64,000 bases of DNA from Edwardsiella ictaluri ATCC 33202 (GCF_000264785.1 NZ_AFJI01000113.1:62001-126000), one strand, 5' to 3'. Positions 10,095-20,388 are shown, counted from the first letter of the stretch. A program made the numbers and translations. The notes: a model not told the origin generated them from the sequence alone.

Positions 10095-11543
10095 ATGAAG
10101 TTTATCATTAAATTATTCCCGGAAATCACTATTAAAAGCCAGTCTGTACGCCTGCGCTTTATTAAAATCTTGACCGGGAATATCCGCAACGTGTTGAAAC
10201 CGTTGGTTGAAGATGTGGCGGTGACGCGCCATTGGGATCATATCGAAGTTCGGGCCAAAGAGGAAAGCCGCCGCGACCTGGTTCGTGATGCCTTAACCCG
10301 GATCCCGGGTATTCATCACATTTTAGAGGTGGAGGATCATCCCTACACCGACATGCACGATATCTTTGAACAGACGCTGGCGATGTACCGTGAGCAGCTG
10401 GAAGAGAAAACCTTTTGCGTGCGCGTTAAGCGCCGCGGCAAACATACGTTTACCTCAATTGAGGTGGAGCGCTATGTCGGCGGCGGTCTGAATCAGAATA
10501 TCCCCAGTGCCCGGGTTCGTCTGAACCACCCCGAGGTGACGGTTAACCTGGAGATTGAAGACGATCGTTTGCTGCTGGTGCGCGGCCGCTTTGAGGGACA
10601 GGGGGGGTACCCTATCGGTACCCAGGAGGATGTTCTGTCGCTGATCTCCGGCGGCTTTGACTCCGGGGTTTCCAGCTATATGCTGATGCGCCGCGGCTGC
10701 CGGGTGCACTACTGCTTCTTCAACCTGGGCGGCTCTGCGCATGAAATCGGCGTGAAGCAGGTGGCACACTATCTGTGGAACCGGTTCGGCAGCTCGCACC
10801 GGGTACGCTTTGTCGCCATTGACTTTGCACCGGTGGTCGGTGAGATCCTGGAGAAGGTGGACGACGGCCAGATGGGGGTGGTGCTGAAGCGCATGATGGT
10901 GCGTGCCGCGTCTCGGGTCGCCGAACGCTATGGTATTCAGGCGCTGGTGACCGGGGAGGCGCTGGGACAGGTCTCCAGCCAGACCCTGACCAACCTGCGT
11001 CTGATCGACGGCGTGAGCGATACGCTGGTGCTGCGTCCGCTGATTGCCCATGACAAAGAGCATATCATCCGCCTGGCGCGCAACATCGGTACCGAGGATT
11101 TTGCCAAGACCATGCCGGAATTCTGCGGCGTGATCTCGAAGAGCCCGACCGTGAAGGCGGTGAAGGCGAGGATTGAGGCCGAAGAGGAGCACTTCGATTT
11201 CGCCATTCTGGATCGTGTGGTCGACGAGGCGCAGACCATGGACATTCGCGACATCGCGCGTCAGAGCGAGGCCGACGTCGTCGAAGTCGAGACCATCGAA
11301 TCGCTGGCCGAGGGCGATGTGGTCCTGGATATCCGCGCTCCCGATGAGCAGGAGGCGAAGCCGTTGCAGCTGGCAGACAGCGAGGTGATCTGCCTGCCGT
11401 TCTATAAGCTGGCCAATGCCTTCGGCGATCTGGATCAAGTCCGTCGTTACGTGCTGTACTGCGATCGTGGGGTGATGAGCCGCCTGCAGGCACTCTACCT
11501 GCGCGAGCAGGGCTACGACAACGTCCGCGTCTACCGCCCTTAA
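10095..11543 (+). CDS. thiI: tRNA 4-thiouridine synthase / thiamine sulfur transferase ThiI
   Basis: 482 residues, the E. coli length. Domains in order are the ferredoxin-like and THUMP RNA-binding regions (about 1-165), the PP-loop adenylation domain with SGGFDS at 185-190, and a C-terminal rhodanese domain whose catalytic cysteine is residue 456 in LYCDRGV. The partner cysteine in EFCGVIS is also kept. It transfers sulfur from IscS to tRNA U8 and supports thiazole formation. It is divergent from xseB across a 210-bp gap. Its natural neighbour yajL is separated from it here by the inserted nickel transporter cluster. Confidence 0.97.
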   Translation: MKFIIKLFPEITIKSQSVRLRFIKILTGNIRNVLKPLVEDVAVTRHWDHIEVRAKEESRRDLVRDALTRIPGIHHILEVEDHPYTDMHDIFEQTLAMYREQLEEKTFCVRVKRRGKHTFTSIEVERYVGGGLNQNIPSARVRLNHPEVTVNLEIEDDRLLLVRGRFEGQGGYPIGTQEDVLSLISGGFDSGVSSYMLMRRGCRVHYCFFNLGGSAHEIGVKQVAHYLWNRFGSSHRVRFVAIDFAPVVGEILEKVDDGQMGVVLKRMMVRAASRVAERYGIQALVTGEALGQVSSQTLTNLRLIDGVSDTLVLRPLIAHDKEHIIRLARNIGTEDFAKTMPEFCGVISKSPTVKAVKARIEAEEEHFDFAILDRVVDEAQTMDIRDIARQSEADVVEVETIESLAEGDVVLDIRAPDEQEAKPLQLADSEVICLPFYKLANAFGDLDQVRRYVLYCDRGVMSRLQALYLREQGYDNVRVYRP

Positions 11544-12295
11544 GCGTTTCCCTCCGCCATGTTGCCGCTCAGCCTCGTTTGCAGGCTGAGCGGTAACGTC
11601 AAACCATACGCCTCCAGCAGCGTCTCATCGCGCAGGATCTGCGCCGTCGCACCTTGGGCTGCAATACGTCCACTGCAGAGCACCAGCGTTCGTTGGGTCG
11701 TCTGTAGGGCCAAATCGAGATCGTGGGTGGCGAGCAGCAGGGCGCTATTCAGGCTATTCAAATGATGGATCAGGGTACGACGTGCCTGCGGATCGAGCGC
11801 CGCGCTGGGCTCATCCAACAGGAGTAGAGCTGGATCCGCGATCAATAATGTGGCTAGCGCCGCGCGTTGCTGTTCGCCGCCCGACAGGTGATGGGGCGGC
11901 CGATCGAGTAGCGGCAACAGGCCGAAGGTGGTGGCGATCTGTTGGATCCGCTGTTGATGTGCCACCTCACTCAGCGGAGTGTCACCGATCGACAGCGCTA
12001 ATTCCTCACGCAGCGATGGCAGAATCAACTGACACTCTTGGCGCTGGAACAACAGGCCTAGGCGTTGTCCCGCGCGCCGGGGCTGGCCGATGCAGGAGAT
12101 CCCCTCCACCTTGATACTTCCTGCTCTAGGGGTCAAGCAGCCGCACAGGTGTAGCAACAGTGACGACTTGCCGCTGCCGTTGGCACCAATCAGGGCGACC
12201 TTTTCTCCATGGTGAATCGTCAGGTTGACATTACGTAGCACCGGTAATGCCTGGTAGGCGACGGTGAGGTGTTCAACCTGGAGTAAGATAGACAC
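11540..12295 (-). CDS. ECF-type nickel/cobalt transporter ATPase (NikO/CbiO-like)
   Basis: 251 residues, an ABC ATPase with Walker [10 protein letters not shown] around 37-45, the signature [11 protein letters not shown] and Walker [13 protein letters not shown]. Specificity comes from context: it is the last gene of a five-gene set with CbiM/NikM and CbiQ/NikQ homologues, so it should energise metal uptake. The start is GTG at 12295 behind a perfect AGGAGG. It overlaps the nikQ-like gene by 23 bp, and its stop overlaps the end of thiI by 4 bp, a tight junction at the boundary of the inserted cluster. Confidence 0.88.
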   Translation of the reverse strand: MSILLQVEHLTVAYQALPVLRNVNLTIHHGEKVALIGANGSGKSSLLLHLCGCLTPRAGSIKVEGISCIGQPRRAGQRLGLLFQRQECQLILPSLREELALSIGDTPLSEVAHQQRIQQIATTFGLLPLLDRPPHHLSGGEQQRAALATLLIADPALLLLDEPSAALDPQARRTLIHHLNSLNSALLLATHDLDLALQTTQRTLVLCSGRIAAQGATAQILRDETLLEAYGLTLPLSLQTRLSGNMAEGNA

Positions 12296-13046
12296 GTTCT
12301 CCTCCTATGAATAACAGCAGTGTCAAGAGGATCAGGGCGAGCGTCATACTGTCGCGCCGGCGCCAATGCAGATATCGGCGGATGTCGTAGCGCGGCATTG
12401 CGGGTTTGCAGCACAGGGCGAGGCGAACATCCTCTGCATGGCGAGTGGCGTAGACCAGTACGGAGCCGAGCATACAGGCGTAGATCCACATCCTGGTGCG
12501 TAACGTGAGACGCTGACGCGCCGGCGCGCGCAGCTGCAAGGCTTGCAGGCTGGCACGTAGATAGCGCGCTAAAGTGCTGAGGTGGCGGAAGGTGAGTAGC
12601 AGCAGCGAGACGGTGTTGGCCGGTACGCGCATCCCCTGCAATGCGGCACCTAATGTTGTGGTATCGAGTCCGGCACAAAAGAAGAGTAGGAATGCCAGTG
12701 ATACGTTGGATTTGAGGGTCAACAGCCATGCGAGAGCGATGCCTGGGTGTGATGGCACCGCTGGGACTGGGGGCCAGCTAGCGCCTGCGACGCTAAAGGG
12801 TAGGGTGAGCCAGAAAAATAGCATCAAGATATTTAAAGGAATAAAGGCACGATAGGCGCCCCGCGGCAGCGGGGTGAGCAGCAGAGCGAGTGCGGCCAGG
12901 GCACCCCAAACGGCGACGAATTGTGGGGTGAGGCTCTGTACTACGCCAGCGCTGACTAACAGCGCGCCGCCGAGCCGGCAACGTGGATCCCAGCCATAGC
13001 GTGGCTTGGCCGAGAGCGTGGATCGAGGGGCGTTAAAAGAGAACAT
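12273..13046 (-). CDS. ECF-type nickel/cobalt transporter T component (NikQ/CbiQ-like)
   Basis: 257 residues with a cluster of hydrophobic helices (roughly 25-130 and near the C-terminus), and the Ala-Arg coupling-helix type motif in the cytoplasmic loop (ALQLRAPARQRL) typical of CbiQ-family transmembrane proteins. These link the two ATPases to the substrate-binding component. The ATG overlaps the stop of the upstream nikM-like gene as TAATG. An internal segment near residues 60-90 is poorly conserved, so the call rests on overall fold, motif and position. Confidence 0.83.
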   Translation of the reverse strand: MFSFNAPRSTLSAKPRYGWDPRCRLGGALLVSAGVVQSLTPQFVAVWGALAALALLLTPLPRGAYRAFIPLNILMLFFWLTLPFSVAGASWPPVPAVPSHPGIALAWLLTLKSNVSLAFLLFFCAGLDTTTLGAALQGMRVPANTVSLLLLTFRHLSTLARYLRASLQALQLRAPARQRLTLRTRMWIYACMLGSVLVYATRHAEDVRLALCCKPAMPRYDIRRYLHWRRRDSMTLALILLTLLLFIGGERVYLTPG

Positions 13047-13651
13047 TAACGGAAGCTACCGGTGAGCAGTTCGGGAGCGACCCGCTTCAGGAACAGAAAG
13101 GCAAACAGGGTGATCCCTCCCTCCAGCAGCGCCAGCGGTAGATTGGCGATGAACAGTAGCGTGGCCGTTGAGGCAAGGGTGGCGTGACTCCAGGTGAGTG
13201 CCAGATAGATGAGTACGGCAGCGATGACGATGGGTAAGGCACCGCAGAGAAAGGCGATGCCAGACGCCAGCCGGCCGGGGCGTCGCAACCCAGGAGTCAG
13301 TGGCAGGCAGCCCAGTAGCGCTGCGCCGCCCATGACGCTGGCATTGACCCCGAGCGACAAGAGGCCGCCGAATTGAAAGAGTATCGCCTGTAGTGCCAGG
13401 GCGATGAAGATGGCGGGAAAAGCGCTCCAGCCGAGGATGATCCCCATAACGCCGAGCAGGGTGAAGTGTATCGAGCTGGCCCCCAGGGGGATACGCACCA
13501 ACGAGGCCAGAAAGAAAGCGCTGCTCAGGACGGCGATACGCGGCAGCTGTTGCGTAGAGGTGTGCCGCAGCGCCAGCGTTGCCAGTAGCGCGCTACACCC
13601 CCAGCCGGAAAAGATCACCGGTAGCGTTAAGATCCCTTCACTGATGTGCAT
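13046..13651 (-). CDS. ECF-type nickel/cobalt transporter substrate-binding membrane component (NikM/CbiM-like)
   Basis: 201 residues, about six membrane helices. The start chosen (13651) gives MHISEGIL, the N-terminal motif of CbiM/NikM in which the free amino terminus and His2 coordinate the metal ion; the longer open frame would destroy that motif. The remaining conserved block is GASSIHFTLLGVMGIILGW. Its start overlaps the 3' end of the nikL-like gene by 14 bp. Family members carry cobalt or nickel; the presence of NikK- and NikL-type partners and a NikR site points to nickel. Confidence 0.88.
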   Translation of the reverse strand: MHISEGILTLPVIFSGWGCSALLATLALRHTSTQQLPRIAVLSSAFFLASLVRIPLGASSIHFTLLGVMGIILGWSAFPAIFIALALQAILFQFGGLLSLGVNASVMGGAALLGCLPLTPGLRRPGRLASGIAFLCGALPIVIAAVLIYLALTWSHATLASTATLLFIANLPLALLEGGITLFAFLFLKRVAPELLTGSFR

Positions 13652-14120
13652 GCGTGTTTTTCCGCCCATGGTGACGCGCCATATAGCCGATGGCGGCGTA
13701 GATATTAATGAGTAAGCTAACGCCGAGTAGCGCGCGTAACGGCATGGAGAAGCGGGAGAAGAGGTCGCCATTTAACGGTTGGGGCTCCGCTTTGACCGCC
13801 TGTTGTGTCACCTTAAGGGGATGATTGAGCGCATGTCCCATACCGTCGCGCATCTCCAGACGCCATTCACCGCTCTGGTTGGGGACGAAGGCGAAACGCC
13901 CCAGGCGATCGGTACGCCCGTTCTGATATTCGGTGCTGGCATTATCGGGTGCATAGAGCTTGATCTGGGCGAAGGGGGCGGCGTCACCGGTGGAATAGCC
14001 GAACTGTACCACCTGCGCCTGATCGCTGCTTAGATCGCGCACTAGCACGCTATGTGCATCAACCGGCGCGACCAGCCCCCCCGATAGGGAGAGTAACATC
14101 CAGATTGCGATAGAACGCAT
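13638..14120 (-). CDS. NikL/CbiL-like accessory protein of the nickel transporter
   Basis: 160 residues with a signal peptide (about 1-22, ending APVDA before HSVLV), a periplasmic beta-rich domain resembling the carboxypeptidase-regulatory fold (YAPDNASTEYQNGRTDRLGRFAFVP), and one membrane helix near the C-terminus (about 128-148), ending in a His-rich tail. This architecture matches NikL/CbiL, an auxiliary subunit of NikM-type transporters. The mature protein would begin with Ala-His or His, a possible metal ligand. The ATG has a strong GAGGAGG site. Confidence 0.78.
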   Translation of the reverse strand: MRSIAIWMLLSLSGGLVAPVDAHSVLVRDLSSDQAQVVQFGYSTGDAAPFAQIKLYAPDNASTEYQNGRTDRLGRFAFVPNQSGEWRLEMRDGMGHALNHPLKVTQQAVKAEPQPLNGDLFSRFSMPLRALLGVSLLINIYAAIGYMARHHGRKNTHAHQ

Positions 14121-14202
14121 GATAATTCACCTCCTCAGCCCTGTTGCCGGTCATAACGCCGTTGGAGAACGTCACGTCAGTTAATTCAACTGATGGTGAT
14201 GG

Positions 14203-14988
14203 TTATTCTGCGATAGGAAAGACCAGCGTTGCCCGTAAATCATGTTTATTAATATCTGCTTGGGGTTGTGACTGCGTTATCCCGGCATGTAACAACCATA
14301 GCCCGGGTTGTGTAATGGTAAATTCGGCGATCCCTTGTGAATCACTTTGCTGATTGGCTAAATATGTCTTATATTCTTGGGAATAACCATCGTAGGTAAT
14401 GTTGATAGTACTCTGTAGTGGTTGGCCATCTAATAATGATTGAACTTTTATTTTTCCGTTTCCTTTAATGTCGGCAGGATTAGTGAGTAGGATTAACTCC
14501 AGTTTCTGTCCTAATGCCTGCTGGTAAGTGGTATCTCCAGGGGTGGGGTTGAGTAAGGTCTTAGCGAACTTTTCATAGCGGTTAACGCTGATGACTTTTT
14601 TCCCCTGTGCTTCCAGGGTGGCACGATCGCCGGGTAACATACCTTCGGTGGTTTCACACCAAATCTGCGGTAGCCGGTGGCCAACCAGCAGCGCGCTTCC
14701 TGCTTGTGGCAAGACGACTTGGGCATCAAGGGTATTGTGCTGTGGCTGTTCATGTAGAGGAAGAGGAGTACTCACTCCACCTTGATACAAGGCGAGGGTG
14801 ACATCGCTAAGATTCTCCATCTCTTCATTCACCATAAATATATGGGAGGAGATTGCCTCGACGCGGACAGACTCACCGGCGCTCAGTTGGCTCTTCTCTG
14901 GCTTAATCAGAAACTCGTGAGCGGAGGCTGCATTCAGAATCAATAGCAGTCCTAAGGGAATAAGTAAGTGCATGGTTTTAGCTAGCAT
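14203..14988 (-). CDS. NikK-like DUF4198 periplasmic nickel-uptake protein
   Basis: 261 residues with a clear signal peptide (about 1-23, cleaved after ASA) leaving an N-terminal HEFLIKP, the hallmark of the DUF4198/NikK family found with ECF nickel transporters. The body alternates beta segments and ends with a carboxypeptidase-regulatory-like part (GIAEFTITQPGLWLLHAGI). The start has GGGAGG seven bases upstream. It is the first gene of the set and lies 178 bp below the NikR operator. The gene is visibly more AT-rich than thiI and panE on either side. Confidence 0.8.
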   Translation of the reverse strand: MLAKTMHLLIPLGLLLILNAASAHEFLIKPEKSQLSAGESVRVEAISSHIFMVNEEMENLSDVTLALYQGGVSTPLPLHEQPQHNTLDAQVVLPQAGSALLVGHRLPQIWCETTEGMLPGDRATLEAQGKKVISVNRYEKFAKTLLNPTPGDTTYQQALGQKLELILLTNPADIKGNGKIKVQSLLDGQPLQSTINITYDGYSQEYKTYLANQQSDSQGIAEFTITQPGLWLLHAGITQSQPQADINKHDLRATLVFPIAE

Positions 14989-15165
14989 AGTAACCTCCCT
15001 TACATCTTGTTGAGTTTAATAAAGCATAGGGGTGGATTTACTGGAAATAAACCGTGAAGAATAACCCGATCCTTTTAATATAATTTTTCAGTACGCGCAA
15101 GTACCCCCATCGAGAGAAGTCAACATAGGGAACGGAGGAAATATAAATATGTGATCGGTCAGGGC

Positions 15166-15193
15166 GTATGATGAATTAATAAAAACTGCATAC
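15166..15193. promoter_or_regulatory. NikR operator upstream of the nickel transporter genes
   Basis: GTATGA, exactly 16 bases, then GCATAC. The E. coli nik operator is GTATGA-N16-TCATAC, so 11 of 12 arm bases and the spacing agree. It lies in the 304-bp gap between yajL and the nikK-like gene, where the leftward operon promoter must be. No convincing -35/-10 pair could be fixed; an AT-rich stretch at 15139-15150 is the best candidate -10 region. A second short inverted repeat, GTAC-N6-GTAC, is at 15092-15105. Confidence 0.75.
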
Positions 15194-15292
15194 ATAGACG
15201 GGGAATATATTTTCCTCGTTTCTGTCCATTTTTCCGAGGGTATTGAGCGCCGCCTCTGCAGCTCCCCGAACTGGCGGGGAGCGTCTGTACGG

Positions 15293-15883
15293 TTAGCTTT
15301 GGTAATCGTGGATACCGGCAGCCGTGACCAGCTGCGCTGCGACTTCAGCCGCTTTCTCTCTGCCCAGCAGAATATCAATAATCTTCAGTGCAAAATCGAT
15401 ACTGGTGCCCGGTCCCTGGCTGGTCAGCAGGCGTACCCGCTCGTCATAGTAGGCCCGCTTATCCATCCATTTCTCTGCGGGGATCTGGGATTTCATACCC
15501 GGGTAACCGGTCATATTGGCGATGGGAAACAGGTTGTGGTGCTGTAAGATCAGCGCTGGGGCAGCGCAGATGGCGGCGATAAGACGCCCCTCCAGGTGCA
15601 TCTGGCGGATCTTCTCGATCACCAGATCGCTATCGCGCAGGCACTCGGCACCGGCCAGTCCACCGGGCAGGATCAGGGCATCGAAGGGCTCATCGGCCAC
15701 CTGGACCAGCGTGGTGTCCGCCAGCAGGCGTACGCCGCGCGAGCAGACGATCTCCCGGCTGCCGTCCGGCGCCGCGCTGGCGCTGACGACCCGGATACCG
15801 GCGCGCACCAGCAGATCGAGGGTGGTGACCACTTCGGTCTCTTCACTGCCAGGTGCCAGACACACCAAGGCCGATACGCTCAT
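15293..15883 (-). CDS. yajL: DJ-1/ThiJ family chaperone-deglycase YajL
   Basis: 196 residues of the DJ-1 fold. The reactive nucleophile-elbow cysteine is in [11 protein letters not shown] and the conserved acid in the N-terminal strand region ([17 protein letters not shown]). YajL protects proteins against thiol oxidation and is reported to repair glycated adducts. The gene overlaps panE by 41 bp, as in E. coli, where it normally follows thiI directly; here the nickel cluster intervenes. Confidence 0.94.
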   Translation of the reverse strand: MSVSALVCLAPGSEETEVVTTLDLLVRAGIRVVSASAAPDGSREIVCSRGVRLLADTTLVQVADEPFDALILPGGLAGAECLRDSDLVIEKIRQMHLEGRLIAAICAAPALILQHHNLFPIANMTGYPGMKSQIPAEKWMDKRAYYDERVRLLTSQGPGTSIDFALKIIDILLGREKAAEVAAQLVTAAGIHDYQS

Positions 15884-16760
15884 AGGTTTGTTCCTTTCGT
15901 TTTATCAGGTCAAAAAGTTGACGGTTTTCCGGCAACGCCAGGCCGTGGCTGCGGCCACAGCGGATTAGATGGCCGGTAATATAGTCGATTTCGGTATGGC
16001 GCTGGGCCTGCACGTCCTGCAGCATCGATGAGAGGTTGTCGGCGGTCAGGTTAATCACCTGCATCACATAGCTGTGCAGGGTCTCCTGGGTGGTGCGGTA
16101 GCCTTCTGCCTCCATCACCTCGGCGATCTCGGCGATCAGGGCGTGAATATGATCCTGATGGTGGACCAGCGCACCGTTATGGCAGCCATAGAGCACGCTG
16201 AGCGGATTAATCACGCAGTTTATCGCCAGCTTATTCCACAGCGCGGGTTGAATATTGTCGTGCCAGGCCACGTCGGGCAGAGCACGGTGCAGGGCATCGG
16301 CCAGCGCGCTGCAGGATTGCCCCGCCTCATTGAGCGGGCCGATATGGGTGATCCCCCCGGCAACATGCCAGACGGTATGCCCCTCCCGGCGCGCGGCATG
16401 CGTCGTGCTCCCTTGCAGCAGGGGTTGGCGGGGGAGCGTCTGCAACTCATCGAGCGCCCCCATGCCGTTGTGCAGCAGCAGCAGGGTACAGTGTGGGGAG
16501 AGCCGTGGCAGCAGCGGCGGCAGGGCGTTGGCGATTTGCCAGGCTTTCAGGGTCACCAGCAGCAGATCGCTTTGCGCCAGCAGGCCAGCGTCATTGGCCG
16601 GAAGCTGGCGCTGGTAGGTCAGCCCCTGTGGCGTGATCAGGTGGACGTTACAGTCTGGCTGGGGAAGCCGCAGCCAGCCCTGAACCTGATGTCCGCGCCG
16701 CGCCAGTGCAGACAGCCACAGCTTGCCCAGAGCGCCACAGCCCAGAACGGTTATCTTCAT
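15843..16760 (-). CDS. panE: 2-dehydropantoate 2-reductase (ketopantoate reductase) PanE
   Basis: 305 residues. The NADPH-binding motif GCGALGKLW begins at residue 7 and the catalytic lysine region [19 protein letters not shown] is present. It reduces ketopantoate to pantoate for coenzyme A synthesis. The start at 16760 ([12 protein letters not shown]) fits the family; the 40-codon extension of the open frame does not. Confidence 0.95.
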   Translation of the reverse strand: MKITVLGCGALGKLWLSALARRGHQVQGWLRLPQPDCNVHLITPQGLTYQRQLPANDAGLLAQSDLLLVTLKAWQIANALPPLLPRLSPHCTLLLLHNGMGALDELQTLPRQPLLQGSTTHAARREGHTVWHVAGGITHIGPLNEAGQSCSALADALHRALPDVAWHDNIQPALWNKLAINCVINPLSVLYGCHNGALVHHQDHIHALIAEIAEVMEAEGYRTTQETLHSYVMQVINLTADNLSSMLQDVQAQRHTEIDYITGHLIRCGRSHGLALPENRQLFDLIKRKEQTYERIGLGVSGTWQ

Positions 16761-16929
16761 TACACCTCCACGGCATTTCCGTGCGCGCCGAAAACGCATG
16801 TTACCCCATACAGTATAAACTTTTATGCCGGTCGGTGTCCCGTCACCGTTAGCGGCGACAGCCCGGCGATCTTGCATCATGGCGCTGAGCCGTTATCATG
16901 CACGGCATTATAGCGAGAGGAGAAGTAGC

Positions 16930-17421
16930 ATGCCGTCATTCGATATCGTATCCGAAGTGGATCTGCAGGAAGTCCGTAACGCCGTCGAAAACGCCACGCG
17001 TGAGCTGGCGTCGCGCTGGGATTTTCGTAATGTGGAAGCCAGCGTTGAGCTGAATGAGAAGAACGAAACCATCAAGCTCACCACCATTTCCGATTTTCAG
17101 GTCAAGCAGCTGGTCGATATTCTGCGCGAGAAGCTGGTCAAGCGCGGCATTGAGGCTGGCGCACTGGAGATCCCGGAGGAGTGTGAGCACAGCGGCAAGC
17201 TTTACAGCGTAGAGGCGAAGCTGCAGAAAGGTATCGATAGCGTCATGGCGAAGAAGCTGGTGAAGCTGATTAAAGACAGCAAGCTGAAGGTGCAGACGCA
17301 GATCCAGGGCGAACAGCTGCGCGTCACCGGTAAGTCACGCGACGATCTACAGGGGGCGATGGCGCTGGTGCGCGGCGCCGATCTGGGCCAGCCATTCCAG
17401 TTTAATAACTTCCGTGACTGA
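16930..17421 (+). CDS. yajQ: YajQ family nucleotide-binding protein
   Basis: 163 residues, the exact family length, with the N-terminal [19 protein letters not shown] and the C-terminal [16 protein letters not shown] of the two-domain YajQ fold. Homologues bind cyclic di-GMP or nucleotides; the role in enterics is not settled. The ATG follows GAGAGGAG. Divergent from panE. Confidence 0.95.
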   Translation: MPSFDIVSEVDLQEVRNAVENATRELASRWDFRNVEASVELNEKNETIKLTTISDFQVKQLVDILREKLVKRGIEAGALEIPEECEHSGKLYSVEAKLQKGIDSVMAKKLVKLIKDSKLKVQTQIQGEQLRVTGKSRDDLQGAMALVRGADLGQPFQFNNFRD

Positions 17422-17456
17422 TCCCTGCGGGGCAGGCTCTGGCTTGCCCTGAGGGG

Positions 17457-18836
17457 TTACTCTCCCGGTTCTGCGGCGCGTTGCAGGAACGTTTCCAACG
17501 CCTCGCGGCTGGTCATCTGGCTGTCGATCTTGATGTAGGCGGTATGCTCATCGGCGATCAGCATGACGTCGTTCACCCCCGGCTGTTGGCGCAGCTGGCA
17601 GGCCAGCATGGTATTGGCTATCAGCGCAGGCGGCAGCACAATACGCAGGCTGCTGACGTAGGGCGGTTCCTTCATGGTCAGACTGATCACAAACCACATC
17701 ACCGCCAGTACCGCACAGCCGGTAAAGATGGCTTCGGCCCCGCCGCGGGCATAGATGATCCCGCCGAGAATACCGCCGATGGCGACGCCGATAAACTGGC
17801 AGGTGGAGTATACCCCCATCGCTGTTCCCTTATAGCCCGGCGGTGACTCTTTGCTGATCAGCGAAGGCAGCATCGCCTCCATCATGTTAAAGGCGAAGAA
17901 AAATAGCTGAATACCCAGAATAATGCTCCACAGATGCAGCCCAGCGTACCAAAGTACTACTTCGGCGGTGATCATCAGTACGATGCACAGCTGAAAAATC
18001 TGCTTCATCCGCCGCTGTTTTTCAGCGTAGATAATAAAAGGCACCATGGTGATAAAGGCGATCAACATGGTGCACAGATAGACTTTCCACTGCTCGCTGC
18101 GCAGCAGTCCCGCCTGTTCCATCAGCGGTGGCAGCGCGACAAAGCTGGACATCAGCAAAATATGTACACACATGATGCCGGCGTTGAGGCGCAGCAGGGC
18201 CGGGCGTATCAGCACGTTGCCGAAAGCGCCGCGTACCATACTGGCGTCGCGGTTGAGCAGATGGGTGGTCGGCGTGGGGATCAGGTACAGGGTAATGGCG
18301 ATACCGATCAGCGCCAGCAGGGTGATCAGGCCGAACAGCCCGGAAATGCCCAGCGCGTGGGTAATCAGCGGTCCGGCAACCATCGCAATGGCAAAAGTGA
18401 CGCCAAAGCTGACACCGATGAAGGCCATGGCTTTGGTTCTGTTTTGCTCGCGGGTCAGGTCGGAGAGCAGCGCCATCAGCGCCGCGGCGATGGCACCTGC
18501 GCCCTGCAGCGCGCGCCCGAGGATGACGCCCCAAATGGAGTCGGTCATGGCCGCGACGGCGCTGCCGCAGGCAAAGATCAGCAGTCCGGCGACGATTAGC
18601 GGTTTACGGCCTATCCGATCGGAAATGATGCCAAAGGGGATCTGGAATAGCGCCTGGGTGATACCGTAGATACCGATGGCCAGGCCTATCAGGGGTTCGC
18701 TGGCACCACTCAGGGACATACCATAGGTTGTGAGCACCGGCAGCACCATAAACATGCCCAGCATACGCAGGGAGAAGACAGTGCCCAGTCCCCAGGTGGC
18801 CTTACACTCGTCTGGCGTCATGCGAAAATCATTCAT
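17457..18836 (-). CDS. yajR: MFS transporter YajR
   Basis: 459 residues: twelve membrane helices of the major facilitator superfamily followed by a cytoplasmic ferredoxin-like domain (about 390-455), the distinguishing YAM domain of YajR. The motif A region reads GIISDRIGRKPLI and the motif C-like helix GRALQGAGAIAAALMALLSDLT. Substrate unknown, proton-driven efflux presumed. GAGGTTGTAATG gives a clear start. It is convergent with yajQ and 36 bp downstream of ampG. Confidence 0.93.
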   Translation of the reverse strand: MNDFRMTPDECKATWGLGTVFSLRMLGMFMVLPVLTTYGMSLSGASEPLIGLAIGIYGITQALFQIPFGIISDRIGRKPLIVAGLLIFACGSAVAAMTDSIWGVILGRALQGAGAIAAALMALLSDLTREQNRTKAMAFIGVSFGVTFAIAMVAGPLITHALGISGLFGLITLLALIGIAITLYLIPTPTTHLLNRDASMVRGAFGNVLIRPALLRLNAGIMCVHILLMSSFVALPPLMEQAGLLRSEQWKVYLCTMLIAFITMVPFIIYAEKQRRMKQIFQLCIVLMITAEVVLWYAGLHLWSIILGIQLFFFAFNMMEAMLPSLISKESPPGYKGTAMGVYSTCQFIGVAIGGILGGIIYARGGAEAIFTGCAVLAVMWFVISLTMKEPPYVSSLRIVLPPALIANTMLACQLRQQPGVNDVMLIADEHTAYIKIDSQMTSREALETFLQRAAEPGE

Positions 18837-18872
18837 TACAACCTCACGTCGGTATGGGGATTCTCCCGTGGC

Positions 18873-20354
18873 TTAACTCTGCGGCACGGGCAGTGACTGG
18901 GCGCGATAGTCGAGCCAGGCTCCCCAGAGGACGCCTGATACGCACAGGGTGAGCCCCAGCGTAAACAGCGGTTCAGACGGGATGTGCAGCGCGGGATTGT
19001 ACAGGTATTGCACCAGCAGGAGCAGCAGCCATACACCGATCAGCAGGACGCCGGACAGCAGCAGGCGCAGCGCGCGGCGGTAAGCCTGTGGGTAGGCGTG
19101 GCGCGGGCGAAAGCGCCCGGTCTCCTGGGCGTACTCCAGGGTACGGCGGCACAGCAGCAGCAGCGCCAGACCCGGTAGGGCGGTGAGGACGGAAAACAGG
19201 TAGAACAGCGGCCAGCCGTACAGCTCAACGAACCAGCCGGCGATGGGGCCGACGTAGACCCGCCCAACGGCGGAGAGCGCAGAGATCAGGGCGAACTGGG
19301 TTGCGGAGAAGGCCCGGTTACACAGGGTCATCAACAGGGCGACAAACGCCGCGGTGCCCATGCCGCCGCACAGATTCTCCAGAAAGATGGCGCTGCCCAT
19401 GGTCAGCAGGTTCTTATCCGTTACGGCCAGCAGCCAGTAACCGAAGTTGGAGACCCCCTGTAGAATACCGAACAGCATCAGGGCGCGGAACAGCGACAGG
19501 CGCTGCATCAAGACTCCGCCCCACAGGGCACCGATGATGGTTGCCAACAGCCCCAGTGTCTTATTGACCAATCCGACTTCGCCGGCATCGAAGCCGACAC
19601 CGCGGATCAGAAAGGTGGTGCTCAGGCTGCCGGCGAAGGCGTCGCCCATTTTGTACATCACGATCAACAGCAGGATTAGCCAGGCGTTATCGCGCAGAAA
19701 AAAATCGCGCAGCGGTGCCAGCACCGCCTGTTCCAGCGTGCGCGGCGGCGGCACATCGGCCTGAGGCTCCGGCGCCATCAGGGTGGCGGCAATACCGATC
19801 AGCATCAGGGCTGCCATCAGCCAGTAGGTGGCCTGCCAGCCCAGATAGCGATCGGCCAGCCACAGCGCCAGTCCCCCGGAAACCAGCATTGCCAGACGGT
19901 AGCCGAACACGGAGATGGCCGCTCCCGCGCCGCGCTCCTCCGCGCTGAGCAGGTCGGTTTTGTAAGCGTCGAAGACGATATCCTGTGACGCGGAGCAGAA
20001 TGCGACCGTGACCGCCAGCGCAGCCAGCCACCACAGGTGCTGCTCCGGATTGAGCAGGCCCATGCTGAAGATGGCGATCAGTAGCAGCACCTGGCTCAGC
20101 AACAGCCAGCCCCGGCGGCGCCCAAGCAGCGGCGGCGTGTAGCGATCCATCAGCGGTGACCAGAGAAATTTAAATACGTAGGCCTGGCCGACCAGGGAGA
20201 AGAAGCCGATGGTTTTCAGGTCGACGCCGGCGACGGTCATCCACGCCTGCAGGGTACCGGAGGTCAGGGCCAGCGGTAGTCCCGATGCGAAGCCGAGCAG
20301 TAATAAAATGGCGCTGCGGCGTTGGGTGAAAATGGCTAAATAGGTTGTTGGCAT
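18873..20354 (-). CDS. ampG: Muropeptide permease AmpG
   Basis: 493 residues (E. coli 491), an inner-membrane MFS-type permease importing GlcNAc-anhydroMurNAc peptides from cell-wall turnover, and so the supplier of the signal for AmpR-controlled beta-lactamase where that exists. The N-terminus RSAILLLLGFASGLPLALTSGTLQAWM and the FLWSPLMDRY loop are diagnostic. It follows yajG by 34 bp, the same operon as in E. coli. Confidence 0.95.
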   Translation of the reverse strand: MPTTYLAIFTQRRSAILLLLGFASGLPLALTSGTLQAWMTVAGVDLKTIGFFSLVGQAYVFKFLWSPLMDRYTPPLLGRRRGWLLLSQVLLLIAIFSMGLLNPEQHLWWLAALAVTVAFCSASQDIVFDAYKTDLLSAEERGAGAAISVFGYRLAMLVSGGLALWLADRYLGWQATYWLMAALMLIGIAATLMAPEPQADVPPPRTLEQAVLAPLRDFFLRDNAWLILLLIVMYKMGDAFAGSLSTTFLIRGVGFDAGEVGLVNKTLGLLATIIGALWGGVLMQRLSLFRALMLFGILQGVSNFGYWLLAVTDKNLLTMGSAIFLENLCGGMGTAAFVALLMTLCNRAFSATQFALISALSAVGRVYVGPIAGWFVELYGWPLFYLFSVLTALPGLALLLLCRRTLEYAQETGRFRPRHAYPQAYRRALRLLLSGVLLIGVWLLLLLVQYLYNPALHIPSEPLFTLGLTLCVSGVLWGAWLDYRAQSLPVPQS

Positions 20355-20388
20355 AGGGGTATTTACCGGTGCGCCGCGGCGTCAGGGG

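Noticed and set aside
15092..15105. GTAC-N6-GTAC as a second metal-regulator site
   Set aside because: The arms are only 4 bp and match no known NikR, Fur or Zur box.
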